From the NCBI GenBank assembly GCA_002286855.1, contig NRSV01000070.1, positions 123,548 through 187,547 on the forward strand: a DNA stretch of 64,000 nt, written 5' to 3'. A program made the position numbers and the translations under genes. The notes below the pieces were generated by a model. That model did not search any database and was not told the DNA's origin. It worked only from the letters and a program-made list of their open reading frames with translations. Numbering within the stretch: position 1 is the stretch's first letter; each line of letters opens with the position of its first letter. Shown here one piece after another: positions 1-10,907 of the stretch. The stretch is from Bipolaris cookei. Taxonomy: Eukaryota; Ascomycota; Dothideomycetes; Pleosporales; Pleosporaceae.

Positions 1-1157
1 GAGCTTGCCTAAAGCAATACGCAATATAACGTTACAGTACATGTATGCAATGTATGCGTTCTATAGTGTGGTACGGCTGCCCTGCGAAATGTTGGGATAC
101 TTGAAGATTGTTCAAATGTTTGGTTTTGTGCAATCCCGCCTGACTGTACATGTTGTGTCTCTAGCTCTGAACAGGTTAGGTAGCTCGAGCCTCTCCTGTA
201 GGCGGCCTAATACGACGGCTGGCAATAATCAACATTACGGGGAAGAGGGGTCACCTGAACAGTTTCATATTGCAAGGACCACCCTCGACGTCGACTCTTG
301 ACACTGCACCACGAACTTGCGCTTGACGCATGGGGCTGCAGAGAACAAGTACGTAACTCGCATAACCGCCATGTGCCGCAACTTGAGTTGCAATCGGATC
401 TACACATTGGCTTCTTGTGAGAGCAGTGTTTCGTGGCGGTAGAGGGTTGCCGTATCGAGGCTGGCTGAGCGACGGCCAGGGAACAATAGCCGAAGGAGAG
501 TGTTATCATGATTCGGTCGATGCTATTGTGTTGGCCTTGTCTGTAGTGGATAGTGCGAGGAGCCATTACCTCACTTCGCACCAAGGGTAGGGCTGATGTT
601 ACACACTACGAAACTGACAGCGCCATGGCCCAAACGCGTAGTCTCTATTGGGAGATTACTGCGGAGGCTGGCTGGAGTACTTACGTAGTACATTTATCAT
701 ACTCTTCGTGTCGGTTCTGCTCCCGTCCGCTTGCATCTGGCGGTTGAGGGTTGCTGTGGCAAGATGTCCTACGTAGGGTCGGCTAAGATTCGGCAAAGCT
801 GTAAGTAATGTATGTATGTCGCCCCAGGCAAATGGTTGTCTATGTGCACGCCCTTGGGATCTTCATCGCCCCTGTCAGAGGTGGCACTGCGCAAAGACCT
901 CAGCGGTGAAAGAGAGCGCGGATGGAAATAAGTATGTTGTTGGCCTGTTCTTTTTGACGCGCGGCTGAATCAACACACCGGCTCTGAAGCACGGGCCGTG
1001 TATCCCTGCGCGTTCACTCAATGAAAACATATGCAACAACGTGCAACAATAACACTGCATCTCCGACCCGTACAAGCGAGTACGTCACGGTACGCGCCCC
1101 GGGAGACTCTGACCCTGCTGCCATCTTCCTCCACGACAAGCAACCGAGGCTGGCTGA
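1..1157. other. 5' flank without a supported gene
   Basis: I see no coding region with family resemblance here. Open frames exist on both strands, including a cysteine-containing one at 207-584 on the minus strand, but none has a signal peptide, domain motif or convincing splice structure. The last 150 bases may hold the promoter or 5' leader of the BTB gene that follows. Confidence 0.4.
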
Positions 1158-2395
1158 ATGCTCTGGGGCTCCAGCTTTCTTCTTCGGGGCCGCCCTGCCC
1201 CTGAGAGCGCATCATCACCACCACCACTTGGCAGCGCCGACGAAGCATCCGATGACGAGGCAGCGCCCTCGGAGGTCCGGCACATTGATGCCTCGGAAAT
1301 GCAGCCCACTATTGTTTTTGATGACAGTGGTGACTCCATCTTAGTCTTGGGCACCGATTCGTCCGGCCACCAGCCTGTCCAGGTATCTAGGACGGCCATG
1401 ATTCTGGCCAGTCCGGTGTGGAAGAAGATATTCGAGCGGCACTGGAATGAGAATGGAACGGCCGCTATCCCATTACCCGACGATGAGCTAGATGCAATGC
1501 ACATTGCCCTCCGAATAGCCCATCTCCGCTTCCACGAATTGCCCAAGAAGAATGGACTCACCATTGATGCCCTTCTCCAACTTTCAGTCGTGTGCGACAG
1601 GTACGACCTTGTCAAGCTGGTTCGACCGTTCTTAGATCTCTATGGCTGGGCTCAGTGCCACTACCCTGATACCACTTCAGGGGAGCGATGTCATCCGGCC
1701 TGGTTCTTTGTGGCGTGGACCTTTGGCTACAAGGACAGCTTCCAAAACCTTGCCAAGTTTGTGGTCAAAAGGACTGGCTTAGATCAACGTGGGAATGCAA
1801 TGGTGGACAGTGGACAGGCATTTCCACCTCATATGCCACCAGCACTACTTGGTAAGTTGCCCTGCAGTCCTTTATTCAAACACCTTCACGCTTTACTGAC
1901 ACTCTCAAAGAACGCATAATGGAAATTCGAGAAGCAACTCTTACAGCCATGCTTGATGTTCTCTACGATATCTTGGACGACATCACACACGTCTATGTGT
2001 GTCAAGTGGACGAATCATGTGAGCAAAAGTGTCGCGCCATGGTTTTAGGTTCATTCATCTCCTTCCTCTTAGAAAGCAATCTCTACCCAGTACGACGCGC
2101 GGCTTCCGGGACTTCTTTGAGTATCCAGCAACTGTATGATCATGCAAATGCTGCTGAGATTCTTACGTTCGAATCGCACGACTATGCAGAGATGGCAGCC
2201 CATGTAAAGAGAATCAATTGCGACCCGGCCAAAGCTACGGCTGACACATTCAAACACCAAGGCGGTCTCACTCTCCATAAAAAGTGCTTTGGAGCATTTC
2301 ACCTTCGGTCAAAACTGCGAGCGATTTATTCAGACATTGACTCGGCAGTACTCCCATCTCATATACAGCACATGGACGAGCAAGCTGCAAAATAA
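1158..2395 (+). CDS. BTB/POZ domain protein
   Basis: Two exons, 1158-1851 and 1911-2395, joined across a 59-bp intron (GTAAGT donor, CTCAAAG acceptor). The join is in phase and reads through LLERIMEIREA, a motif usual in fungal BTB proteins. The N-terminal half holds the BTB fold: an acidic Ser/Pro-rich leader, then VFDDSGDSILVLG, the SPVWKKIF segment and the IALRIAHLRFHELP helix. BTB proteins of this fungal group are of unknown function; some act as dimerising adaptors or CUL3 substrate receptors. The start is uncertain: ATG 1158 adds a low-complexity leader, and ATG 1299 sits just before the BTB fold. The C-terminal part (IYSDIDSAVLPSHIQHMDEQ) has no domain I can name. Confidence 0.75.
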
Positions 2396-2997
2396 ATGAC
2401 CCTAATGTAACCTCTAAAAGGTTTCTTATAGGTGAATGCTGCTGGATCAAACTCTTTAGGCGCCGAGGACAGTGGTGTTGACGTCAAACTGGCTTTAGTC
2501 CGCCTGCACGCTCCACAGGCCGTCCACCGCAAGGGCTATCTCGTACGTATATCTCGGGCGAGAGCGATTTTCTAGTCTCAGGCATCGAGGTGTTACCTCC
2601 ATTCTTCCGTGCTCCAACCAGACCTGAGCCAGTAGCACGTAATCCACTCATCGCATAGTTGTTATCGCTTGCGGAAGCTGGCAATGCAAGGTTCGCGCTA
2701 ACGCGTGCACGAAGGCCACCCCGCTCCCAGCAAGACTTAGTACTTGGCGGCTACTTCTTCGACCTTCCGGATGCAGCCGGTCTAACTTGAGCATTCCACC
2801 AAATTGATTGTGCTCCGAGATGCAGCCAAGTATGTCGTCTATGAAATTGCCTGCTTGTGACGGCAAGGATGGGACTGGCAACGGTTAATACATGCTTGGA
2901 AGAATTGGCGTCCAGCATGCCCCCACGTACTACGTAGTAAATAAATACTACACCGACCATGCTCGGTACTTTGTCCTGTAGGGACGTTCGTTGCGAC
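2396..2997. other. Intergenic, tandem genes on the plus strand
   Basis: This is the 3' flank of the BTB gene and the upstream region of the carboxypeptidase gene. Only short frames without motifs are present. I see no repeat or transposon signature. Confidence 0.4.
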
Positions 2998-5125
2998 ATG
3001 TTTCCATCCGCTCGCTCCACAGCCATTGCGCTGTTGGCACTGGCTGCGCTTTCTCTTGCTCAAGTCCCATCTGAGCCTGCGGGACTCAAGGTGCTGGAGT
3101 CGCGCTTCGGAGATGGTGTGAGGATTACTTACAAAGAGGTTGGAAGCCATTGGAAAGAGGCCGTTTTGTATTACAGCCAAATTGTCTAATAGTAATGTAT
3201 AGAACAAGCTTTGCGAGACCACACCAAACGTCAAATCATATTCTGGTTATGTCTACCTACCCCCCGGAACCGCGGACTTAGGTCAGGGACAGGATTATCC
3301 TATCAACACCGTAAGCAGTATGTCGCTATGGCTCATTTGTTGAGGTCCTCAGTTTTTGCTCTAGTTCTTTTGGTTTTTTGAAGCCCGTGACGATCCGGCC
3401 AATGCACCACTTACAATTTGGTTGAACGGTGGACCAGGTTCGTCTTCCATGTATGGATTGCTCGAGGAAAATGGGCCGTGCTACGCAAACCCAGACTCGA
3501 ACTCAACGAGACCAGCTGAATGGAGCTGGAACAGAGCATCGAACATGCTCTATCTCGATCAACCAGTGCAGGTTGGCTTGTAAGTTACCTTGAATCCAAC
3601 AGAGTCATGGCACATTAGCTGACGATTGAGTTCAGTTCATACGACACTTTGAAAAATGTGACCAGGGACCTCGCCACAGGACAGGTCACAGTGTTGAATG
3701 ACACCACGCCTCTCCCTGAACAAAATACTACTTTTCTTACAGGTACCTATCCTAGCCGTAACCCCAACACTACATTTTTCGGTAGCGTCAATGGCGCGGT
3801 GGCAGCGTGGGAGTTTGCCCAAGCTTGGTTCCAAGAGTTTCCTCACATTGTGCCCAATGACACTCGCATTAGTCTCGCAGCTCAGTCGTACGGCGGACGC
3901 TATGGACCCGCTATGATGTCTTTTTGGGAGGAACAAAACCAGAAGATTGAGAATGGTACTATCGACGAAGGCTACGTTATGCATTTGGATACCCTGCTTC
4001 TTATTTCCGGCTGCATCGACCGCTACATCCAGTTTCCTTACTACCCTCAGCAAGCTTACAAAGGCAACGGGTATGGATTTGAAGCCGTCAATGAGACAAT
4101 CTACAATGGTATGATGGCCGCTGTCCCGGAGTGTCTAGACAGGATTCAAAACTGTCGCGATGCTTCTGCTGTGTCTGATCCGGAAAATCTGGGCATCGAT
4201 GCTGGTGTCAATCGCATTTGCGAGGGCGCGGAAACCTTTTGCCGTAACAATATCGTCACTCCCTATAACAACTTCGCTGGTCGTGACTACTACGACATTT
4301 CCACGCCATCGCCTCCGCCCTTCCCACCGCCATTCCACGAGGGCTATCTGAACCGCGAGTGGGTTCAGGCGGAGCTCGGTGTGCCTCTCAACTGGACGGG
4401 TAGCTCCCCGCAGGCTTCAACAGCATACCGTTCCATTGGCGACTACCCGCGTGACGGATGGGTTGAAGATCTTGGCTTCCTTCTCGACAACGGGATCAAG
4501 GTATCACTAGTGTATGGAGATCTCGACTTCGCCTGCCCTGTAAGTATCATTTGCCCAACGCAACCCCTACTCATGCAATCTCCTTGCTAAAAAAAAGACA
4601 TATTAGTGGGGTGGTGGCGATGCCGTAGCCAAAGCCATCAACTGGACAGGATCTGCCGGGTATGCATCTGCATAGTATGCCGAGATCCAGACGAACGACT
4701 CATACGTTGGCGGTCTAGTCCGCCAATACGGAAACTTGAGTTACATCCGCACCTACCAAGCCGGTCACGCTATCCCTGCTTACCAGCCTGAGACGGCTTT
4801 CAATATCTTTACACGTGCCTTGTTCAACCTTGATATTGCTACCGGTACCGAGTCGACTGCCGGCACGGATGACGAGAGCACGTACATGAGCACGGGACGA
4901 ACGGATCCAAATGTGCAGTTTGAGGCATATACATCCAACAGGCTAACTTTCTGCTACACTTGGGATCTCGGCTCCTGCACTGAGGATCAAGTTGATGCAG
5001 TGCTAGACGGATCCGCCGAGATTTGCCAGTACCTGGTTGTGGATGCAAACTCGACGCAATTGTTTCCCGAGGTGATTGCTGGATGCCGCAGTGGAAACGC
5101 TAGTATCTCTGATGTTCATTATTAA
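2998..5125 (+). pseudogene. Secreted serine carboxypeptidase (S10) with in-frame TAG
   Basis: Five exons: 2998-3138, 3203-3310, 3365-3579, 3636-4539 and 4607-5125, all in phase. It would encode about 628 residues. A signal peptide (FPSARSTAIALLALAALSLAQ) is followed by the S10 oxyanion motif WLNGGPGSSSMYG, the nucleophile in QSYGGRYG (about Ser239), the acid in YGDLDFACP (about Asp452) and the histidine in YQAGHAIPAY (about His510). Family members are extracellular or vacuolar acid exopeptidases that remove C-terminal residues. An in-frame TAG at 4673-4675 (about residue 479) lies between the catalytic Asp and His. The reading frame continues cleanly on both sides, so it looks like one recent nonsense change, for example CAG to TAG. 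As it stands the product would lack the catalytic His. N-glycosylation sequons are frequent, as expected for a secreted enzyme. Confidence 0.8.
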
Positions 5126-5590
5126 AAACAAAGAAACATCAGCTGAGGTTGTTTGGAGGTACCATGGCGGAGACGAGAAGTAGATGATAGGAATGTTTGC
5201 GGGGTCGGGGAATTGGGTGTTACTGGCCACACCAGTCTTCTTCCCTGATCCGAATCTAATCAAGAAAAAATGAAAAACGACAAGAGATCTTGCGTAAAAA
5301 CTTCTCGTAATTTGAAATTCTATGACTTGTTCTACAGAAAACCACTTTTGCAGCATCTCCGTTGTCTTGATCGGTGAATTGGTGGCGATGGCACAGACGA
5401 TTACGATAGATCCTTGATTGTCGCTTTTTTGCTTTTTCACAACATCCACGTGTATTCCCATACGCCCGAGAAAACAAAGCAGGATATATCACTAATATTG
5501 AAAATACTCGGTTGACTAAACACATACATACTATCGGCCAGCTATGTAGAATAAACAAAGTAACTTAGGAAAAGCAAACAAGGGACTTGC
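5126..5590. other. Intergenic between convergent genes
   Basis: This AT-rich stretch lies between the ends of two converging genes and probably holds both 3' UTRs. I see nothing else in it. Confidence 0.4.
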
Positions 5591-7081
5591 CTAATCATCG
5601 CCGAGATTAACGCCTCCGAACTTCTCAGCCTTCTTCCTCTGCAACAAATCCGCATCGTTGGCGAAATCAAGGCCATGATCCTTTTTCTTACCCTCCGATG
5701 CATGTTCATTGTCCTTGCTGTGCGTCTCACTGCCTGCATGGCCTCCGTTGCGGGCACCAGACTCCTCATTCTGACTCTTGGTGCCATATGCATGGCCTAC
5801 AGGACCCCCATCAGTATTGCCATGAGTACTATTCTTCAGTCCAGAAGACCCATCAGCCCCATTTTCACTCAGGTTGACACCCCCAAACTTTTCAGCCTTC
5901 TTCCTTTGCAACAAATCCGCATCATTGGCGACATTGTGACCGTGACCTTTGTTCTTGCCCTGCGTCTCAGCACCCACATGGTCTCTTTTCGGACCATTGG
6001 TATCGGCATGTCCAACAGCACCGCCATCACCACTGCTTCCCCCATTAGTGCTACCATGGGCCTTGCTCTTCCCCACAGAAGACCCATCAACCTCATCGTC
6101 ACCTAGATTGACACCCCCGAACTTCTCGGCCTTCTTTCTCTGTAATAGATCCGCGTCATGGGCGACATCGTGACCATGATCCCTGCTCTTACTCTCCGTC
6201 TCTGCCACATATTCATTACTCTTGCCCTGTGTCTCGCCGCTGTTGTGAGTACCAAATGACTCATCGGTCTTACGCTTGGTACCATCAGCATGTCCTACAG
6301 GACCTCCATCAGCCTCACTCTCCGCATCTCCCCCGTGCTTAGCACTCCCCCCATGAACACCCCCACTCACCCCATCTTCACTCAAATTCACAACCCCAAA
6401 CTTCTCAGCCTTCTTCCTCTGCAGCAAATCCGCAGCACATACTCCACCCCGTCCCTTCTCTTGCTCACCTCCATCCAACGTAGTCTTCCCATGCAACATC
6501 TCCACATCCGCATGCCCCCCAGCACCGCTACCTACATCCCCCGACCCCACCGCATCTTCAACCCGCTGCTCACGTGCGCGCGCCGCCTCAGCTTGCAGTG
6601 TCGCGCCCGCGATTTCGGCTTCGTCGGTATCTAGTTTGGAGTGTTTTTGCTGGATGTGGGAGGTCGGTGAGGGGGATGTGTGGTGAGGTTCTAGGCGCTT
6701 TTTGGAGTCCGAGGAGGTGGAGGTAGATGTTTGGGCTGTAGTGCAGCCGCCTGAGAGACCGGGGAGGGCTGGTGGGTTGGTTATGTTAGTTTGGGATGGA
6801 AAGGGAGGAATGTGTTGTGTGAGATGGATGGGGATGGGAAACGTACCGTCTCCTTTTTCGCCCTCGGGCATGGGTGCTACGTGTTTGGTGTGTTGGAGGG
6901 AGTCCTGCAGTTAGGTTAGCCATAAACATACTCTTATGTTTAATTGTGCTTGATAATTCGATATAGCGGAAAGAGTTTGTGTGTGTTGGAGAAGGCACCG
7001 TACATCTCCAGTTGTACCATGAAGAATCTCATGGCCTTCAATAGGTCCGTTGTCACTGGATCCGTCTCCATTGCGAGGCAT
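5591..7081 (-). CDS. Repeat protein with four DLLQRKKAEKFG motifs
   Basis: Three exons on the minus strand: 7081-7004, 6904-6847 and 6768-5591. The introns have GTACGG/GTACGT donors and a CTAACCTAACTGCAG branch/acceptor. The exons sum to 437 residues in phase. The protein is hydrophilic with no signal peptide or membrane segment. Its C-terminal two thirds carries four copies of DLLQRKKAEKFGxVNL, starting near residues 159, 252, 330 and 419, separated by 78-93 residues of Gly/His/Asp/Ser-rich linker. The last copy is almost at the C-terminus. I do not recognise a named family. The KKAEKFG core resembles the KRAERFG motifs repeated in SARNP/Tho1 proteins, which bind the DEAD-box mRNA-export helicase Sub2/DDX39B, but the SAP domain of those proteins is absent here. 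That link is inference. Confidence 0.7.
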
Positions 7082-7648
7082 CTTTACGATATCGATTTCT
7101 TTCAAGATACTTAAATTGTAATACAATTATTCGTTTGTTGTAACTTTGTAATTATTATGTTAAAAACACAAGAAGAAAAGTATTTATACAAAATCAAATC
7201 TTCCTTCCCCCCGTATCATGACGCCCTTTTATTCCACCACCAACTACCCTACTTGTCTACTTGAAAGTTGGCAATCGCGTGGCTTCCACTTTCATGGTCA
7301 AGCGACGTCATAGTCTGAAGCGTGGTGCTGTGGCACTAACATGCGCCACTGAACAACGACGGAGTAGGTCCCGGGGCTAGTACCTATGTATGACATGCAC
7401 CATTTTCACTCCTTTTCACGCAACCAAAGCTTCCTTCTGTTTTCAGCTACATGATGTGCGGGGCTGGTCGTACGCGTGTGCGCTTGGTACTAGTGGTTGT
7501 CGTGTCTCGTTATGGTCTCTTTGTGGAAATTGGGTTTGGTATTCAGACTATAAATTCCGGGAAGGAGTACATACATACAATACAAGGCATTAGAATGGTT
7601 TTGTTATTTTCTTCATCACTATATATTCCAGGTATTCCGACGACAGAC
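7082..7648. other. Intergenic
   Basis: This is the upstream region of the repeat-protein gene and the 3' flank of the decayed channel gene. I see only short frames without motifs. Confidence 0.4.
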
Positions 7649-10232
7649 TTAGTAAGCAACCCGATGCTTCCAGAGCGGCGCCTCCCGTACACTGTCAACA
7701 TCCCACTCTACCTTGCCCTTCTTATTCATCACAGCGCCTTCATCCGTGAATTGAGTTCCAAATGTGCCAAGGTCCTCCTATGGCTCAGCAACCTCGTGCT
7801 TACTAACGCCGGGACGATCCCTGGGGAGCCAGATGACGTCTTGGCGTTCAGCTAAGGCTGGATGCAGGTAGGCCTCAAGGACTTCTTGCTTTGCGTACGG
7901 TGGGACAGGGCGGCAAAATCGATTTGCAAGAGATGCAGATAAGTCGCTAGTAGATAGCTTATGTGGAGAGAATATTCTCTTGAGCAACGATCGTTGTGGT
8001 GGGGCGTCGGCATGAGGTGCAATACCAGCAGCTTCAAAGCAATTAATAGCTCGCTGCTCATTATTGTAGCGCGAAACAAGAGCTTGATCGGATTGAATTC
8101 CATCTTTCTTACACCCAGGGGACACACGGTTGGTGACAGACAAATTTCCGGTATCTACATTACTCTACGGCCCGGAATGCTTAGAGTCTTCAAGCAAGTT
8201 CAACTGTTTGACCTTTCGCTTCATGAAGATGTGGAAGATGACCGTTGCAACAATCAGAATAATTTGAAGGATGGTCGGCCCAACAGAGGTAATGCCACCG
8301 CCGATACCAATAACGTACATCATGTTGTAGTGGAACGCAACGTAAATCATTCCAATGCCGACGGCTGCAAAGTCCAGGACGAGCGGTGCAATCGTGGCGT
8401 AGCAGACAGCAATGACACCCAAGTTTGTCCATTTCGGATACTCTGCACTCCAGGATGGCTCAGTCAACGCCACATAACGATTGTACTGCTTCCTCGGTGT
8501 TTTGGCGAATTTGCTCAGAATAAAGATACCCACCAAACCCCCGATATTGACGAGGTATTTTGACGATATGGCCAGATTGAAGAGGATGAAATATGAAATG
8601 TAAAAGTTGGAGGCCTCTGGTAAGCTCTTGGATAGCAGTCCGACGACACTTGTGGGGTCTGAGACGATCTGGCTAGCTATTGCCGCGGCAGCTGAAGTGA
8701 ATGTTGTAATGAGAAAAACTTGGATAACCTGAAAGGCAAAGTACCATTTTTGTGTTTGTTGCTCGACCTGTGAGATTGTGACTGCACCGGCCAACTTGGC
8801 AACAACTATAAAAACGTTAATTAGGAGAGGTGTAAGGAGATCGGTCTTGACAACATACCGTGGCAGATAACGGGGACCAAAGCCATGAATATAGCGAGGG
8901 AAACGACTGGCAAGAGTCCAGTCACAATACCGAGGATAACCTCGGGAATGTCGTTGATAAATGACAAAAACGGCACATTCTCTGTAAGACAGTTTGTATT
9001 GCTGATGAAACGAACTACAGCAACGGGGATAGACTAGAAGAGAATTATAGCTGAAATGAAGATCGTGGCGATGAGGTGGCGCAGAGATCTGCTTTTGGAG
9101 CCCATGTTAAGATTCTTCCAGATGACTTCCTCCGGCAGAACACCCATCTGTCTAGAGCTAAACTTGATGGGCTTGCGATGTTGGTTTGCGTTGAAGGCGA
9201 TCTCAGCCGCAAGTATAGTGTTAAATTCGATGAATACCGTACTATCGAGTTTTTCCTTTCTAGCGGGAAGTGAGCGTTGTGCTGTCTGGATCTTGGGACT
9301 AGCTCCTTGATCTGGTTACGAAATTGATCAATTGAGTCCACCTTTTTACCAATCAGAAACTTGGTGTTGTGTGTTGGGCGCAATCCCTTGTTGTATGTTC
9401 CTTTCTCACTACCCTTCTTTTGTTGCTGTTTGGTGACCTTTTGCATGAACTTTGTTTCGTCAGCCTCAAGTTTGATGACCGCCTTGTCGAGGTCTGAGGC
9501 ATCATCGTCTAGGTCGTTTACATTGGGAACAAACCAGATTTGGGCGACTCTGGGGAGTATGGCATGAAGTTCTTCTAGTGAGACTTGCGGAACATCGGTA
9601 AAGAGGACTGTACGCTGGGAGATGCGACTCGCATTCCATCTGGCCAAGCAGTAGACTTTTCGGAGTTTGACTAGGTATAGCATTTCTCTGCCAATGAGGA
9701 ATAAGACCCAGGCGAAGAAAACCCAAGCAATCAATGAGTGGGCAAAGTAGCGTACTTCATTCTCGGCGTTGAAAAAACTGAGAATGTCCAGACCTAATTC
9801 GCCGCTTCCACCTGTGGCGTTGACAGGGAAGAGAACAGGCCAGGTAGTAATGGCATCTACAATGACAATTAGGGTGAGCACCTTTTGGAAACGCATATAG
9901 CGATATGCATCGAGAGAGTGGTGACTGAGGACGTATTCGTCACTCAAGTTGGTAAATTTCTTAACTCAGCCTAGGAAATCCTCGCCTGCTGGAGGTGTTT
10001 TCTCACTGCATAGGGTCATCAGAAAGTGTCAATGTTAGCAAAGTGGGAAAAGCGTACTATTCTAGAAGTGCATTGTGATATGTTCGTGGAGCATAGAGAC
10101 GCCTCTGCTTGTTACGCAATACCAAAAATAGGACAACCAGAGCGACAGCAATGATAAACTGGGCACAATAGTTGAGACAAGAGCAGATAATGAGGAACGA
10201 CTACCATGATGGCTACTATGTTGCTCGGACAT
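7649..10232 (-). pseudogene. CSC1/OSCA-family (DUF221) channel, decayed
   Basis: The minus-strand sequence can be followed from ATG 10232 to the TAA at 7651-7649. An N-terminal membrane segment with RNKQRRLYAPRTY is followed by LSDEYVLSHHSLDAYRYMRF, the cytosolic loop, the seven-helix DUF221 core (VPFLSFINDIPEVILG, QVEQQTQKWYFAFQVIQVF) and an extracellular-tail region with DVIWLPRDRPGVSKHEV. The family forms osmosensitive or mechanosensitive calcium-permeable cation channels. Introns are visible at 10057-10006 and 8858-8806. It is broken at six places: TGA at 9968-9966 and TAG at 9036-9034 (both where Trp is expected), TAG at 8167-8165, TAG at 7780-7778, and two frame losses near 10161-10166 and 9293-9299. 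Both frame losses fall in short C runs and could each be repaired by one base. The Trp-to-stop changes are G-to-A on the coding strand, consistent with RIP. Confidence 0.85.
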
Positions 10233-10907
10233 GGTGACTGTGGGAAAGAGGAAGAGGCCGCAATGCGGGGACAAAGGCTATAGTGTCCGTACTTGCGAGG
10301 TCAAGCAGCGTCCTATGTAGTTGGCACATATGCAGTTACGTTGAACAATGGGAATTGCATCATAGAAGCCATGTGTTGGGAAGGGTTTCCATAGACCCAA
10401 TGTCACAGTGTATGGTCCGGCACGGCACTTTCGATTAGTGGCTTTGCGGTGACCCAAGCCTCGTACAATATGTGAAGCAGGAAAAAGAGGGATGAGCACG
10501 GAGTATGGGGAGGTGAGAATGAGAGGCGGTATGAGATAGGCCAGAGGATGCAGTTACGTCGATTCAAGATGGCAGTGTGGCACTTAGTAAAGCTTGTGGG
10601 TGCGAGGTACATGGTGATGATGCGGGAGCTAATTTGGCGCGTCCATGTCGTCATTCACATGTCTGCCATGAATACGGTTGCTTTTGTCAATAACAATATG
10701 AATCGTGACCCTTTTTCTTAAGCATTTAGTTTGTATGTAGTTAATATTAGCTCAAAAGGATATGGCGCAATCACTAAGCAAAGTTTGATTGATCCAGGTG
10801 GAAAAAATAATCAAGCAACAACGCGTGCTTGTACAATCATGACATAATACAGCCCAATACTATACACTACATAGCCGTGCCATACCACGAACTGACCAAT
10901 CATTACC
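10233..10907. other. Intergenic
   Basis: This region lies between the channel pseudogene and the 3' end of SRP101. The part next to SRP101 is AT-rich and probably holds its 3' UTR. No gene is supported. Confidence 0.4.

Noticed and set aside
207..584. Minus-strand cysteine-containing open frame
   Set aside because: It has no signal peptide, no domain and irregular composition; probably chance.
1201..1245. Run of six histidine codons in a plus-strand frame
   Set aside because: It lies in a frame that overlaps the better supported BTB reading frame and reflects a CAC/CAT simple repeat.
4660..4675. GT...AG stretch of 16 bases that would remove the TAG in the carboxypeptidase gene
   Set aside because: It is far too short for a spliceosomal intron and would shift the frame.
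5675..6106. Plus-strand frames opposite the repeat-protein gene
   Set aside because: They mirror the repeats of the minus-strand gene, which has proper introns and a conserved motif.
10278..10654. Overlapping minus-strand frames between the channel pseudogene and SRP101
   Set aside because: They have no family resemblance and composition typical of noncoding sequence.
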